The position numbers were made by a program, and so were the translations under genes. From Bacillota bacterium (lineage in GTDB: Bacteria; Bacillota; Clostridia; Christensenellales; CAG-138): a stretch of DNA of 11,938 nucleotides. Of this stretch, positions 1 to 6,819 are shown piece after piece. A model generated the notes under the pieces. It saw nothing but the letters and a program-made list of their open reading frames with translations, searched no databases and was not told the origin of the DNA. Where the stretch lies: assembly GCA_023453725.1 (NCBI GenBank), contig JAEXTB010000094.1:1-11938 (forward strand), read 5' to 3'. Each line of letters opens with the position of its first letter. The stretch's first letter is position 1.

Positions 1-2
1 GT

Positions 3-62
3 ACATGCTATGATGCAGCGGAAACGGGCGCTATTGCTGCCCGCGACAATCTATATCAATAG
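3..62 (+). CDS. C-terminal tail of an unidentified upstream protein (partial)
   Basis: The third forward frame is open from the window edge to a TAG at 60-62 and encodes about 19 residues ending in ARDNLYQ. The stop lies just before the AGGA-like ribosome binding site and ATG (72) of the next gene. This is the spacing expected inside an operon and suggests co-transcription with the kinase gene. The fragment is too short to assign a family. Another frame is also open here, so the reading frame itself is an inference. Confidence 0.4.
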   Translation, partial: TCYDAAETGAIAARDNLYQ

Positions 63-71
63 GATTACGCA

Positions 72-680
72 ATGGAATTTAGAAAACAGCACGCGCGGAT
101 ACCGGAACACTTTCAACCGCTGCTTCAGGAAATAGAATGGCTGCTCTCCCGGCAGGAGCGCGTTTGCATCGCGCTCGACGGCCGGTGCTGCGCGGGCAAG
201 ACCACGCTTTCTGAGCAGCTGAGAGAACTGTATCCTTGCAGCGTCATTCATATGGATCATTTTTTTCTGCCCCCGGATTTGCGTACGCGGCAGCGTCTTA
301 ACACCCCCGGCGGCAATGTGCACTACGAACGCTTTTTGGAACAGGTATCGCCCAACCTAAACAAACGAGGCGCATTTGTTTACCAGGCTTATGACTGCCG
401 CACCGGAACTTACCGCGATGTCCAAATAGACGATATGCCGCTTTTGCTCGTGGAGGGCTCTTACAGCCATCACCCAGCCATCTCTCAGGTATGTGGCCTG
501 AAAGTATTCCTTACCCTACCAAAGGAAACGCAGTGGGCGCGCCTGACCGCAAGAGAGCCTATCGAAAAATTGCCCCGCTTTCAAGAGGAATGGCTGCCGA
601 TGGAAGAATTGTACTTTTCCTCACTGCATGTTCAGGAACAGGCGGATCTTGTGTTGGATACCTCGGCCAAGGAAAAATAA
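72..680 (+). CDS. Uridine-kinase-like P-loop kinase
   Basis: A 202-residue cytosolic protein of the P-loop NTPase fold, resembling the uridine kinase family, which phosphorylates uridine or cytidine to the monophosphate in pyrimidine salvage. The Walker A loop is clear at residues 37-45 (G-R-C-C-A-G-K-T-T), preceded by a hydrophobic beta strand (VCIALDG). Downstream come an MDHFFLP motif (61-67), matching the D-x-F-F-L-P substrate and magnesium segment of this family, an LLLVEGSYSHHP segment (124-135) like the second core strand, and a basic lid-like stretch RLTAREPIEKLPRF near 157-170. The length is typical. An AGGA sequence lies about 7 bases before the ATG. The gene is followed 44 bases later by the Imm5-like gene, and the two share the terminator at 1308-1337. 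The family call is good. The true substrate is not known, since these short homologues have been annotated by similarity and may phosphorylate another small molecule. Confidence 0.8.
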   Translation: MEFRKQHARIPEHFQPLLQEIEWLLSRQERVCIALDGRCCAGKTTLSEQLRELYPCSVIHMDHFFLPPDLRTRQRLNTPGGNVHYERFLEQVSPNLNKRGAFVYQAYDCRTGTYRDVQIDDMPLLLVEGSYSHHPAISQVCGLKVFLTLPKETQWARLTAREPIEKLPRFQEEWLPMEELYFSSLHVQEQADLVLDTSAKEK

Positions 681-724
681 GAATTCGGATACGGCTTGAG
701 GCCGGATCATTTGAAGGAATCAAT

Positions 725-1291
725 ATGAAAAAGCTTTTGTTTACAAGGGAAAGCGAGTGCATCCAGCCGCTTCGAGAATTGATTGAACAACAAAAGCACC
801 GGACACTGGCGATGTGGGCAGTCGACTGCGCCGTGCCTGTGCTTGCACTTTTTGAAGGAAAATATCCGCAGGAGAAGCGGCCGTATGAAGCCATCGAAGC
901 AGCAAAAGCGTGGATGCGCGGGGAGATTAAAATGCCTGTGGCGAAAAAGGCCATCCATGCCGCACATCATGCCGCAACCGAGGTGGAACACGATCCCCCC
1001 GCCTGCGCCGCCGCGCGCGCTATGGGCCATGCCGCCGCGACTGTCCATGTGGAAACGCATGCCCTTGGCCTGGTATTTTACGGGCTGACCGCTTTTGTAT
1101 ATGCAGACCCTGACCGCGCCGATGCCATCGTAGCAAATGAATGTAAACGATACTATGACCGCCTGCTGTACTGGGAAGCCAATATTGACAGTCTCGATGT
1201 CCCTTGGGCACCCTTTTTGCTAAGGGATACCATCCCAAACAAAGAACGCCTGCTACGGCAAAAGAAAAAGCAGGGCGTTAATTTACCCTGA
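725..1291 (+). CDS. Putative immunity protein, Imm5-like
   Basis: A 188-residue protein. The reading frame is open further upstream into the kinase gene, but the ATG at 725 has a well-placed AAGGA (714-718) and gives a protein that begins after the kinase stops, so I chose it. The central segment, residues 76-115, is rich in Ala and His and carries A-A-R-A-x-G-H-A-A-A-T-V-H-V-x-T-H-A-L-G. I recognise this as the signature of the putative immunity protein (Imm-5-like) family. Members are annotated as antidotes in polymorphic toxin loci, although most are uncharacterised. There is no signal peptide or membrane segment, so it is probably a soluble cytosolic helical protein. The conserved histidines (78, 81, 82, 102, 108, 112) could bind a metal, which is inference. 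No toxin gene is visible nearby. The C-terminus is basic (RQKKKQ). Confidence 0.65.
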   Translation: MKKLLFTRESECIQPLRELIEQQKHRTLAMWAVDCAVPVLALFEGKYPQEKRPYEAIEAAKAWMRGEIKMPVAKKAIHAAHHAATEVEHDPPACAAARAMGHAAATVHVETHALGLVFYGLTAFVYADPDRADAIVANECKRYYDRLLYWEANIDSLDVPWAPFLLRDTIPNKERLLRQKKKQGVNLP

Positions 1292-1307
1292 CATATGAAA
1301 TACAACG

Positions 1308-1337
1308 ACACGGCAGTAGAAAACTGCCGTGTTTTTT
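1308..1337 (+). terminator. Rho-independent terminator after the Imm5-like gene
   Basis: A perfect 10-bp stem (ACACGGCAGT paired with ACTGCCGTGT) with a 5-base loop, followed by six T residues at 1332-1337. It starts 17 bases after the Imm5-like stop codon and ends the first transcription unit. Confidence 0.93.
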
Positions 1338-1398
1338 ATAGGCGTTGCAGAAGTGATAAATAGGCCTAGGAAGGAATTGCGCGTGCAGAGAGATGCTG

Positions 1399-1427
1399 TT
1401 TACATAAATTTGATAATTTCTTATAAT
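1399..1427 (+). promoter_or_regulatory. Sigma-A promoter for the mgtC-like gene
   Basis: The -35 box TTTACA (1399-1404, five of six consensus bases) and -10 box TATAAT (1422-1427, perfect) are separated by exactly 17 bases of AT-rich spacer. Transcription should start near 1434, leaving an untranslated leader of about 93 nt before the ATG at 1527. The promoter lies between the upstream terminator and the mgtC-like gene, so that gene is probably monocistronic. Confidence 0.85.
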
Positions 1428-1526
1428 GAAACAATATTACGCTCTGCCTGAAAAGCGCGAATCCTGCCGCCGTCTAAAGCCGGGCAATGCGCATAAGCTA
1501 TGGGTAGTAAAAGAATGGAGTGCCAT

Positions 1527-2222
1527 ATGCTCGCACCAAATTTATTTGGATACGACTTGCTTTCCCTCAACGAAATTTCCATGATACTGCGCTTGTTCCT
1601 ATCGGCGCTCTTAAGCGGCGTGCTCGGATTTGAGCGCGTGCGAAAACGCCGTGCCGCAGGCGTGCGAACCTATATCCTTGTCTGCACGGGCGCCGCGCTT
1701 GTGATGATGACGGGCCAGTTTGTCACACAAACGTACGGCGTGGGGCAGGACGCCATGCGCATCGGCGCGCAGGTGGTTTCCGGCATCGGTTTTATCGGCG
1801 CGGGTACCATACTTTTGACCGGGCAGCACCGCATCAAGGGACTTACCACCGCAGCCGGGCTTTGGTCTTCCGCCTGCATCGGACTTGCTGTGGGCGCGGG
1901 TTTTTATTTGGGCGGCATTGCGGTCACCTGCATCATCATGCTCACCATGACCATTATGGAACGTGTGCAGACGGCGTTTGAAAACCGCATTAAGACCATA
2001 ATGCTTTATGTGTTGTTTGATAACATGAGCCGTATTTCCGCCTTCTTTACGTTTGCTCGGGAACACGCCATGTCCGTATCCGATTTTGAAACCATCCGCG
2101 TGGCGGGGGATGTAGGCATTGGAGCGAATTTTAAGATTAAACTCAAAAAAGAACAGTCCCACAGCGAGGTGCTGGAACTGTTGAGCGGGTTTGAGGGAAT
2201 TACGTTTTTTGAAGAGTTCTGA
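1527..2222 (+). CDS. MgtC/SapB-family membrane protein
   Basis: A 231-residue protein of the MgtC/SapB family. Landmarks are GFER at 34-37, AGVRTYILVCTGAAL near 44-58, VSGIGFIGAG at 84-93 and GLTTAAGLWSSACIGLAVGAG at 105-125, all family signatures. About four or five hydrophobic helices occupy residues 17-143, followed by a soluble C-terminal domain (about 155-231), as in the MgtC group that carries an ACT-like tail. MgtC proteins are associated with survival in low magnesium and acid, and in Salmonella MgtC acts on the F-ATPase. The many Gram-positive homologues are mostly unstudied. I chose the ATG at 1527 over the in-frame ATG at 1500 because GGAG at 1517-1520 is ideally spaced for 1527 and the 1500 start has no ribosome binding site. 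The gene has its own promoter and terminator. Confidence 0.88.
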   Translation: MLAPNLFGYDLLSLNEISMILRLFLSALLSGVLGFERVRKRRAAGVRTYILVCTGAALVMMTGQFVTQTYGVGQDAMRIGAQVVSGIGFIGAGTILLTGQHRIKGLTTAAGLWSSACIGLAVGAGFYLGGIAVTCIIMLTMTIMERVQTAFENRIKTIMLYVLFDNMSRISAFFTFAREHAMSVSDFETIRVAGDVGIGANFKIKLKKEQSHSEVLELLSGFEGITFFEEF

Positions 2223-2262
2223 TGATTCATCGTCCATCCAGACAACCACCCCGGAAATGATT

Positions 2263-2724
2263 TTAGAGCCTTTGCAGCGTCCTGCAGGCTCTTTTTAATT
2301 GCACCTTTACCGCAACAGGCGTTTGGTGCATAACCCTTGCGATTTCATTGCATGCCATGTCGCAGTGGTAATGGAGGTATAAAATTTGCTGTTCCAGCGG
2401 GGGAAGGCTGCGGATTGCGGACGCTACCTGCGCAATTGCTTCCTTTGTCCCCTTTCCGGGCTCCTCCGTTTGCGCGTTGCCTGCCTGCTGTTTTCGGTAT
2501 GCATGCGCTTCTTTTGCGGCAATGCCGCTGATCCAGATGGGAAAGTGTTCTTTCTGGGCGAGGCCGCCGAATTGTGCAATGCCCGCAGAGGCCACGTTTT
2601 GCATGACCTGCTGCGTTTCACTTTTGCCTTTTACAATTCCGCGCACCAAATGAAGCAGCGTGCCTTCCACGGCTGCATACCGTTCATAAAACTGCTCTGT
2701 CATCCCATACATCGCATTGCCCAT
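2263..2724 (-). CDS. Short sigma-70-like (ECF-type) protein
   Basis: A 153-residue protein. Residues about 94-153 form a good sigma region 4: the stretch from SLPPLEQQILYLHYH through C-N-E-I-A-R-V-M to VKVQLKRACRTL is the usual helix-turn-helix for -35 recognition. The N-terminal half (8-80) resembles an ECF region 2 in length and helical character (EQFYERYAAVEGTLLHLVRGI) but lacks the recognisable acidic DAEEx-x-Q-E-type core seen in the other sigma factor of this window. The middle is a Gln/Ala/Gly-rich linker (78-92). The start is uncertain: ATGs at 2724, 2712 and 2703 are all possible, and none has a strong ribosome binding site. There is no anti-sigma gene beside it. It may be a weak or specialised sigma factor or a sigma-like DNA-binding regulator. 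Its last codons overlap the terminator of the convergent mgtC-like gene. Confidence 0.7.
   Translation of the reverse strand: MGNAMYGMTEQFYERYAAVEGTLLHLVRGIVKGKSETQQVMQNVASAGIAQFGGLAQKEHFPIWISGIAAKEAHAYRKQQAGNAQTEEPGKGTKEAIAQVASAIRSLPPLEQQILYLHYHCDMACNEIARVMHQTPVAVKVQLKRACRTLQRL
2265..2296 (+). terminator. Rho-independent terminator of the mgtC-like gene
   Basis: Outer stem AGAGCC/GGCTCT and inner stem TGCAG/CTGCA around a CGTC loop, with a TT bulge on the 5' side, followed by five T residues at 2292-2296. It works for plus-strand transcripts. On the minus strand the hairpin is followed by TAAAATCATT, not a T tract. It overlaps the last codons of the convergent sigma-like gene. Confidence 0.8.
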
Positions 2725-2792
2725 CCCTGCTTCTGCTGAAAAAGGACTTCAATCAATAGACAATTTGGGGGCAGGCAAATGTGACAATGAAT

Positions 2793-2807
2793 TTCTAAAA
2801 TTTAGAA
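2793..2807. repeat. AT-rich inverted repeat upstream of the sigma-like gene
   Basis: TTCTAAA and TTTAGAA flank one central A, making a 15-bp dyad about 70 bases upstream of the sigma-like gene start and 15 bases from the glpK terminator stem. It could be an operator, but AT-rich palindromes of this size arise by chance. Confidence 0.35.
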
Positions 2808-2817
2808 AAAATCGCAT

Positions 2818-2841
2818 AAAAACGGGGTGCACTTGCACCCC
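2818..2841 (-). terminator. Rho-independent terminator of glpK
   Basis: The inverted repeat GGGGTGCA/TGCACCCC (2824-2841; in practice a 7-bp stem with a 4-base loop) is followed, on the minus strand, by GTTTTTA (2817-2823). It lies about 40 bases past the glpK stop codon and separates glpK from the sigma-like gene transcribed in the same direction. Confidence 0.85.
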
Positions 2842-2878
2842 ATAACATTTTATAAACTAAATTCTAATCTGCATTGCT

Positions 2879-4390
2879 CTATTCATGCTCCACCCAGTCA
2901 AGCGCACGGGAAACGGCGCGCTTCCATTGGGCGTAGCGGCGAACACGCTCCTCCTCCCCCATTTCGGGCATAAACACGCGCTCTGTTTCATACATGGCGG
3001 CAATGGCCTTTTGATCCGGCCACAGGCCCACGGCAAGCCCCGCCAGGAACGCTGCGCCTGCTGCCGTTGTTTCCACATTCAGCGGACGGTGGATACGACA
3101 GCCCACCATATCCGCCTGGAACTGCATGAGCACATTGGAAACGGAAGCACCGCCGTCCACCTTCAAATCCGTCAGCGCAAAGCCGCTGTCCTCCTGCATG
3201 GCGGAAGCTAAATCCGTTACCTGGTAGGCAATGCTCTCCAATACCGCGCGCGCAACGTGCGCCCGCGTCGTCCCGCGGGTGATGCCCACCATTGTCCCGC
3301 GCGCATACATATCCCAGTACGGCGCGCCAAGGCCGGTAAACGCGGGGACAAACAACATACCGCCCGCGTCCTTGACGCTTTCCGCAAGGATGTTGATTTC
3401 CGGCGTGCTCTCCAACAACCCAAGATGATCCCGCAGCCATTTAATCACGCTCCCCGCGTTGAATATGCTCCCTTCAAGCGCATATTCCGCCTTGCCCGCT
3501 TTCAGTCCCCAGGCGATGGTGGTCAACAGCCTGTTTTTGCTCGTCACCGGTTTTTCCCCGGTGTTCATCATCAAAAAACAGCCCGTGCCGTAGGTGTTCT
3601 TTGCCTGCCCCGGCAAAAAGCACGCCTGCCCGAACAATGCCGCCTGCTGATCCCCCGCCGCACCCGCAATGGGAACCCCACACAGCGCCTCAAGGCCGGA
3701 AATGCCCGCCGCCACCGTACCGTACACGGCGCTGCTTGGAACCGGCTGCGGCAGCATGGCGGATGGTATGTGGAGGGCTTTTAGCAGCCGTTCGTCCCAG
3801 CACAACGATTTAATATCAAACAGCATCGTGCGCGACGCGTTGGTATAATCGATGACATGCGCCCGCCCGCCGGTCAGGTGCCAAATCAAATACGTATCGA
3901 TGGTACCAAACAGCAACTCGCCGCGCTCCGCGCGCGCACGCGCACCGGGCACATGATTGAGTATCCAGGCGATCTTTGTGGCGGAAAAGTACGCGTCAAT
4001 GAGAAGGCCTGTTTTTTCCGTGATGTATTCGTCCATTCCTTCCGCTTTGAGCTTTTCGCACAGCTCCGCCGTGCGCCTGCACTGCCAGACGATTGCGTTA
4101 TAAACGGGCTTCCCCGTGAGCTTTTCCCACACCACAGTCGTTTCCCGCTGGTTGGTAATGCCGATGGCGGCAATATCCTGCGGCTGTATGGCGGCGCGTT
4201 CCAAAACATCCGCCACTGCCCTTTTCTGGCTGGTGAGGATATCAATCGGATCATGCTCCACCCAGCCCGCCTGCGGGTAATGCTGTTTAAACTCATACTG
4301 CGCGCTGCTTTTTATTTTGCCTTGACAGTTAAAAAGTATGGCGCGGGAGCTTGTAGTACCCTGATCCAGAGAAAGGACATATGGCTTCAT
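2879..4390 (-). CDS. glpK: Glycerol kinase
   Basis: A 503-residue FGGY-family kinase that makes sn-glycerol 3-phosphate from glycerol and ATP in the cytosol. The N-terminal phosphate-binding segment is LSLDQGTTSSRAILF (6-20). NQRETT at 80-85 supplies the Arg-Glu pair that binds glycerol, and GDQQAALFGQ at 246-255 supplies the catalytic Asp (D246) and second glycerol contact. NTYGTG at 265-270 and VDGGAS near residue 411 complete the ATP site. Length is as usual. A GGAAGGAGAG ribosome binding site lies just before the ATG. The stretch at about 224-238 has neither the YHFF-type histidine that HPr phosphorylates in many Firmicutes nor the GGKGGTR loop that binds fructose bisphosphate in E. coli. 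No glpF or glpD is visible, so glpK stands alone here, with its own promoter and terminator. Confidence 0.97.
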   Translation of the reverse strand: MKPYVLSLDQGTTSSRAILFNCQGKIKSSAQYEFKQHYPQAGWVEHDPIDILTSQKRAVADVLERAAIQPQDIAAIGITNQRETTVVWEKLTGKPVYNAIVWQCRRTAELCEKLKAEGMDEYITEKTGLLIDAYFSATKIAWILNHVPGARARAERGELLFGTIDTYLIWHLTGGRAHVIDYTNASRTMLFDIKSLCWDERLLKALHIPSAMLPQPVPSSAVYGTVAAGISGLEALCGVPIAGAAGDQQAALFGQACFLPGQAKNTYGTGCFLMMNTGEKPVTSKNRLLTTIAWGLKAGKAEYALEGSIFNAGSVIKWLRDHLGLLESTPEINILAESVKDAGGMLFVPAFTGLGAPYWDMYARGTMVGITRGTTRAHVARAVLESIAYQVTDLASAMQEDSGFALTDLKVDGGASVSNVLMQFQADMVGCRIHRPLNVETTAAGAAFLAGLAVGLWPDQKAIAAMYETERVFMPEMGEEERVRRYAQWKRAVSRALDWVEHE

Positions 4391-4484
4391 GAAGACTCTC
4401 CTTCCCGATATGAAAAATCAAAGACCCGATTAATGGGCCGATGCCTAAAAAAGACGCTAGAATGCGCTGATTTGCCTTGCTTCT

Positions 4485-4513
4485 ATTTTAATCCAATCCA
4501 TGTGATCAGGCAA
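4485..4513 (-). promoter_or_regulatory. Probable glpK promoter
   Basis: Read on the minus strand, TTGCCT (4508-4513) and TAAAAT (4485-4490, five of six consensus) are separated by 17 bases. The start point should be near 4478, giving a leader of about 88 nt. A 7-bp inverted repeat, GCCTTGC at 4474-4480 and GCAAGGC at 4510-4516, spans the -35 box and the start point and could be a regulator site, but short repeats like this are weak evidence. Confidence 0.6.
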
Positions 4514-4516
4514 GGC

Positions 4517-4663
4517 GCGCGCCGCATTCGCATCCGGAATATCAAAATTCCAAATTTCAACCAAAAGCATAGAAAACGAATGAAATTTCAATAATAGCAG
4601 AGGTATAAAAGAATAGCCCCGCCTGATTCCGGCTCATTTCACAATTTCGTCAAAAAATTATGC
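4517..4663. other. AT-rich part of the glpK-groES divergent intergenic region
   Basis: The whole gap between glpK and groES is 385 bases (4391-4775). It holds the glpK leader and promoter on the left and the groES promoter and CIRCE on the right. In this middle part I see no convincing open reading frame, terminator or known operator. A CcpA cre-like sequence was looked for and not found. Confidence 0.5.
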
Positions 4664-4692
4664 TTGCAGCCGCATGCGGGGTGCATTATTAT
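4664..4692 (+). promoter_or_regulatory. groESL promoter
   Basis: The -35 box TTGCAG (4664-4669) and -10 box TATTAT (4687-4692) are 17 bases apart, so transcription should begin near 4699, right at the CIRCE element. Placement of CIRCE at or just after the start point is typical of HrcA-repressed chaperone operons. A dyad made of TGCA and CCGCA arms (4665-4685) covers the -35 box and spacer. Confidence 0.75.
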
Positions 4693-4700
4693 ATAAGCTG

Positions 4701-4727
4701 TTAGCACTCTTATTTAGTGAGTGCTAA
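4701..4727. promoter_or_regulatory. CIRCE operator (HrcA binding site)
   Basis: TTAGCACTC (4701-4709) and GAGTGCTAA (4719-4727) are separated by 9 bases, an exact match to the CIRCE consensus. HrcA repressor binds this site and releases it when GroEL is occupied by unfolded protein, so groESL is induced by heat or misfolding. It lies at the predicted start point, and in the transcript it would form a hairpin in the 5' leader. The hrcA gene itself is not in this window. Confidence 0.97.
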
Positions 4728-4775
4728 CACCCCAAAAAGCAAACCAATGCATCGCAATAAAAGGAGGTACATTTC

Positions 4776-5060
4776 ATGAAACTCAAGCCTTTGGCTGACC
4801 GCGTCATTATCAAGAGCCTTGAGAGCGAAGAGACCACCAAGAGCGGCATCGTGCTGCCCGGCAGCGCCAAGGAAAAGCCGCAGATGGCGGAAGTGCTCGC
4901 AGTTGGCCCCGGCGGCATGGTGGACGGCAAGGAAGTCACCATGTACGTCAAAGCTGGCGACCGCGTCATTTACTCCAAGTATGCCGGCACCGAAGTAAAG
5001 CTCGACGGTACGGAATACATCGTGGTTCGCCAGAACGATATCCTGGCGGTTGTGGAATAA
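4776..5060 (+). CDS. groES: Co-chaperonin GroES (Hsp10)
   Basis: A 94-residue subunit of the heptameric lid that caps GroEL and helps fold cytosolic proteins. The sequence opens with MKLKPLADRVIIK, the usual first strand. The mobile loop that docks on GroEL is at about 18-35 (E-E-T-T-K-S-G-I-V-L-P), with the conserved I-V-L contact. GDRVIYSKYAG and the ending NDILAVVE are also typical. An AAAGGAGGT ribosome binding site sits 7-8 bases before the ATG. It is first in a two-gene operon, 36 bases before groEL, under CIRCE control. Confidence 0.98.
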   Translation: MKLKPLADRVIIKSLESEETTKSGIVLPGSAKEKPQMAEVLAVGPGGMVDGKEVTMYVKAGDRVIYSKYAGTEVKLDGTEYIVVRQNDILAVVE

Positions 5061-5096
5061 TTGTAAATCAGCGCATAGCGGAAGGAGAATAAACAC

Positions 5097-6728
5097 ATGG
5101 CAAAGCAGTTGAAATACGGTGAAGAAGCCCGCCGTGCACTTGAACGGGGCATGAACCAGCTTGCGGATACCGTCAAGATCACCCTGGGGCCCAAGGGTCG
5201 CAATGTGGTGCTGGATAAGAAATTCGGCGCTCCCCTCATCACCAACGACGGCGTGACCATCGCCAAGGAAATTGAACTGGAAGATCCGTTTGAAAACATG
5301 GGCGCACAGCTCGTGAAGGAAGTCGCCACCAAGACCAACGACGTCGCCGGCGATGGTACCACCACCGCCACCCTGCTCGCGCAGGCTATCGTACGCGAAG
5401 GCCTCAAGAACGTTGCAGCGGGCGCAAACCCCATGGTTCTGCGCCGCGGTATCGAAGTGGCTGTTGCAGAAGCCGTAGAAGGCCTCAAGGCGCTCTCTAA
5501 GCCCGTTAGCGGCAAGACCGCCATCGCACAGGTCGCTTCCATCTCCGCAGGCGATGAAAACATCGGCACGCTCATCTCCGACGCCATGGATAAGGTCGGT
5601 AACGACGGCGTTATCACCGTTGAAGAAAGCAAGACCATGAAGACCGAAATGAAGCTCGTCGAAGGCATGCAGTTTGACCGCGGCTATGCTTCTGCTTACA
5701 TGGTAACCGATACCGATAAGATGGAAGCGGTGTTAGACAACCCGCTCATCCTCATCACCGAAAAGAAGATTTCCAACATCCAGGAAATCCTGCCTGTTCT
5801 TGAGCAGGTTGTACAGCAGGGCCGCAAGCTCCTCATCATCGCAGAAGATGTGGAAGGCGAAGCGCTTGCTACCTTGATCGTCAACAAACTGCGCGGCACC
5901 TTCACCTGCGTCGCCATCAAGGCCCCCGGCTTTGGCGACAGGCGTAAGGCCATGCTGCAGGATATCGCAATCCTCACCGGCGCACAGGTCATCTCTGAGG
6001 AGCTTGGCCTTGAGTTGAAGGACACCACCGTAGCGCAGCTGGGCACCGCGCGTCAGGTAAAGGTCGACAAGGAAAACACCACCATCGTGGAAGGCGCAGG
6101 CGATCCTTCCGAGATCAAAGCCCGCATCAGCTCCATCCGCGCGCAGATCGAGGAAACTACTTCGGACTACGATAAGGAGAAGCTGCAGGAGCGTTTGGCG
6201 AAGCTCGCAGGCGGCGTAGCCGTGATCGCGGTCGGCGCTGCAACGGAAGTTGAGATGAAGGAAGCCAAGCTGCGCATTGAGGACGCGCTGAACGCGACCC
6301 GTGCGGCCGTGGAAGAGGGCATCGTGCCTGGCGGCGGCGTTGCGCTGATCAACGTCATCGACCGTGTAAAGACGCTTGCCGCCACGAAGGAAGGCGATGA
6401 GAAGACCGGCGTCAACATCATCGTCCGTGCGTTGGAGGAGCCCGTCCGTCAGATCGCTGCAAACGCGGGCCTTGAAGGTTCCGTCATCGTGGAGAACATC
6501 AAGAAGTCCGGCAAAGCCGGCTACGGCTACGATGCAAAGGTGGACGAATACGGCATGATGGCCGATAAGGGCATCATCGACCCGACGAAGGTCACCCGCA
6601 GCGCGCTGCAGAATGCAGCTTCCATCGCGGCGATGGTTCTCACCACCGAAAGCCTCGTCTGCGACATCCCTGCTCCCGAGCCGGCAGCTCCCGCAGGTGG
6701 CATGGGTGGCGCCCCGGGTATGTATTAA
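5097..6728 (+). CDS. groEL: Chaperonin GroEL (Hsp60)
   Basis: A 543-residue subunit of the double-ring ATP-driven folding chamber. ITLGPKGRNVVLDKKFGAP (28-46) and NDVAGDGTTTATLLAQ (81-96) form the ATP site. D86 is the equivalent of the E. coli D87 that is needed for hydrolysis. The apical domain includes the GYASAYMVTD segment, and EEGIVPGGGVAL marks the second nucleotide-binding segment. The C-terminus ends in a short Gly-Met tail (GGMGGAPGMY), as usual for the folding-active paralogue. GGAAGGAG lies about 9 bases before the ATG. Codon use is strongly biased (mainly AAG for Lys, ATC for Ile, ACC for Thr), fitting very high expression. The gene is intact, with a terminator 33 bases downstream. 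Confidence 0.98.
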   Translation: MAKQLKYGEEARRALERGMNQLADTVKITLGPKGRNVVLDKKFGAPLITNDGVTIAKEIELEDPFENMGAQLVKEVATKTNDVAGDGTTTATLLAQAIVREGLKNVAAGANPMVLRRGIEVAVAEAVEGLKALSKPVSGKTAIAQVASISAGDENIGTLISDAMDKVGNDGVITVEESKTMKTEMKLVEGMQFDRGYASAYMVTDTDKMEAVLDNPLILITEKKISNIQEILPVLEQVVQQGRKLLIIAEDVEGEALATLIVNKLRGTFTCVAIKAPGFGDRRKAMLQDIAILTGAQVISEELGLELKDTTVAQLGTARQVKVDKENTTIVEGAGDPSEIKARISSIRAQIEETTSDYDKEKLQERLAKLAGGVAVIAVGAATEVEMKEAKLRIEDALNATRAAVEEGIVPGGGVALINVIDRVKTLAATKEGDEKTGVNIIVRALEEPVRQIAANAGLEGSVIVENIKKSGKAGYGYDAKVDEYGMMADKGIIDPTKVTRSALQNAASIAAMVLTTESLVCDIPAPEPAAPAGGMGGAPGMY

Positions 6729-6761
6729 TTCCCCCAATATGGAAAACGCATAATCGAAAAT

Positions 6762-6792
6762 GCTCGCAGGCTTTTGCCCGCGGGCTTTTTTT
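6762..6792 (+). terminator. Rho-independent terminator of groESL
   Basis: A 10-bp stem (GCTCGCAGGC with GCCCGCGGGC, one A-C mismatch and one G-T pair), a TTTT loop, then seven T residues (6786-6792). It ends the chaperonin operon before the ECF sigma gene. Confidence 0.9.
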
Positions 6793-6819
6793 CATCAATT
6801 TTTCAGGTGCGGGCTAATA

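Noticed and set aside
1434..1526. Known riboswitch (M-box, fluoride, guanidine or manganese type) in the mgtC-like leader
   Set aside because: I compared the leader with the conserved cores I remember for these classes and found no convincing match, so only an unassigned leader is reported.
1611..2249. Open frame of 212 codons antisense to the mgtC-like gene
   Set aside because: The sense strand carries clear MgtC motifs, promoter and terminator. The antisense protein is His/Lys-rich without any pattern.
3857..4594. Open frame of 245 codons on the plus strand across the glpK start
   Set aside because: It overlaps the conserved N-terminal third of glycerol kinase in antisense, shows no family motif, and runs through the glpK promoter.
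5733..6737. Long open frame (334 codons) antisense to groEL
   Set aside because: It is the shadow of the strongly codon-biased groEL gene, which is unquestionably real. The antisense frame has no recognisable domain or ribosome binding site.
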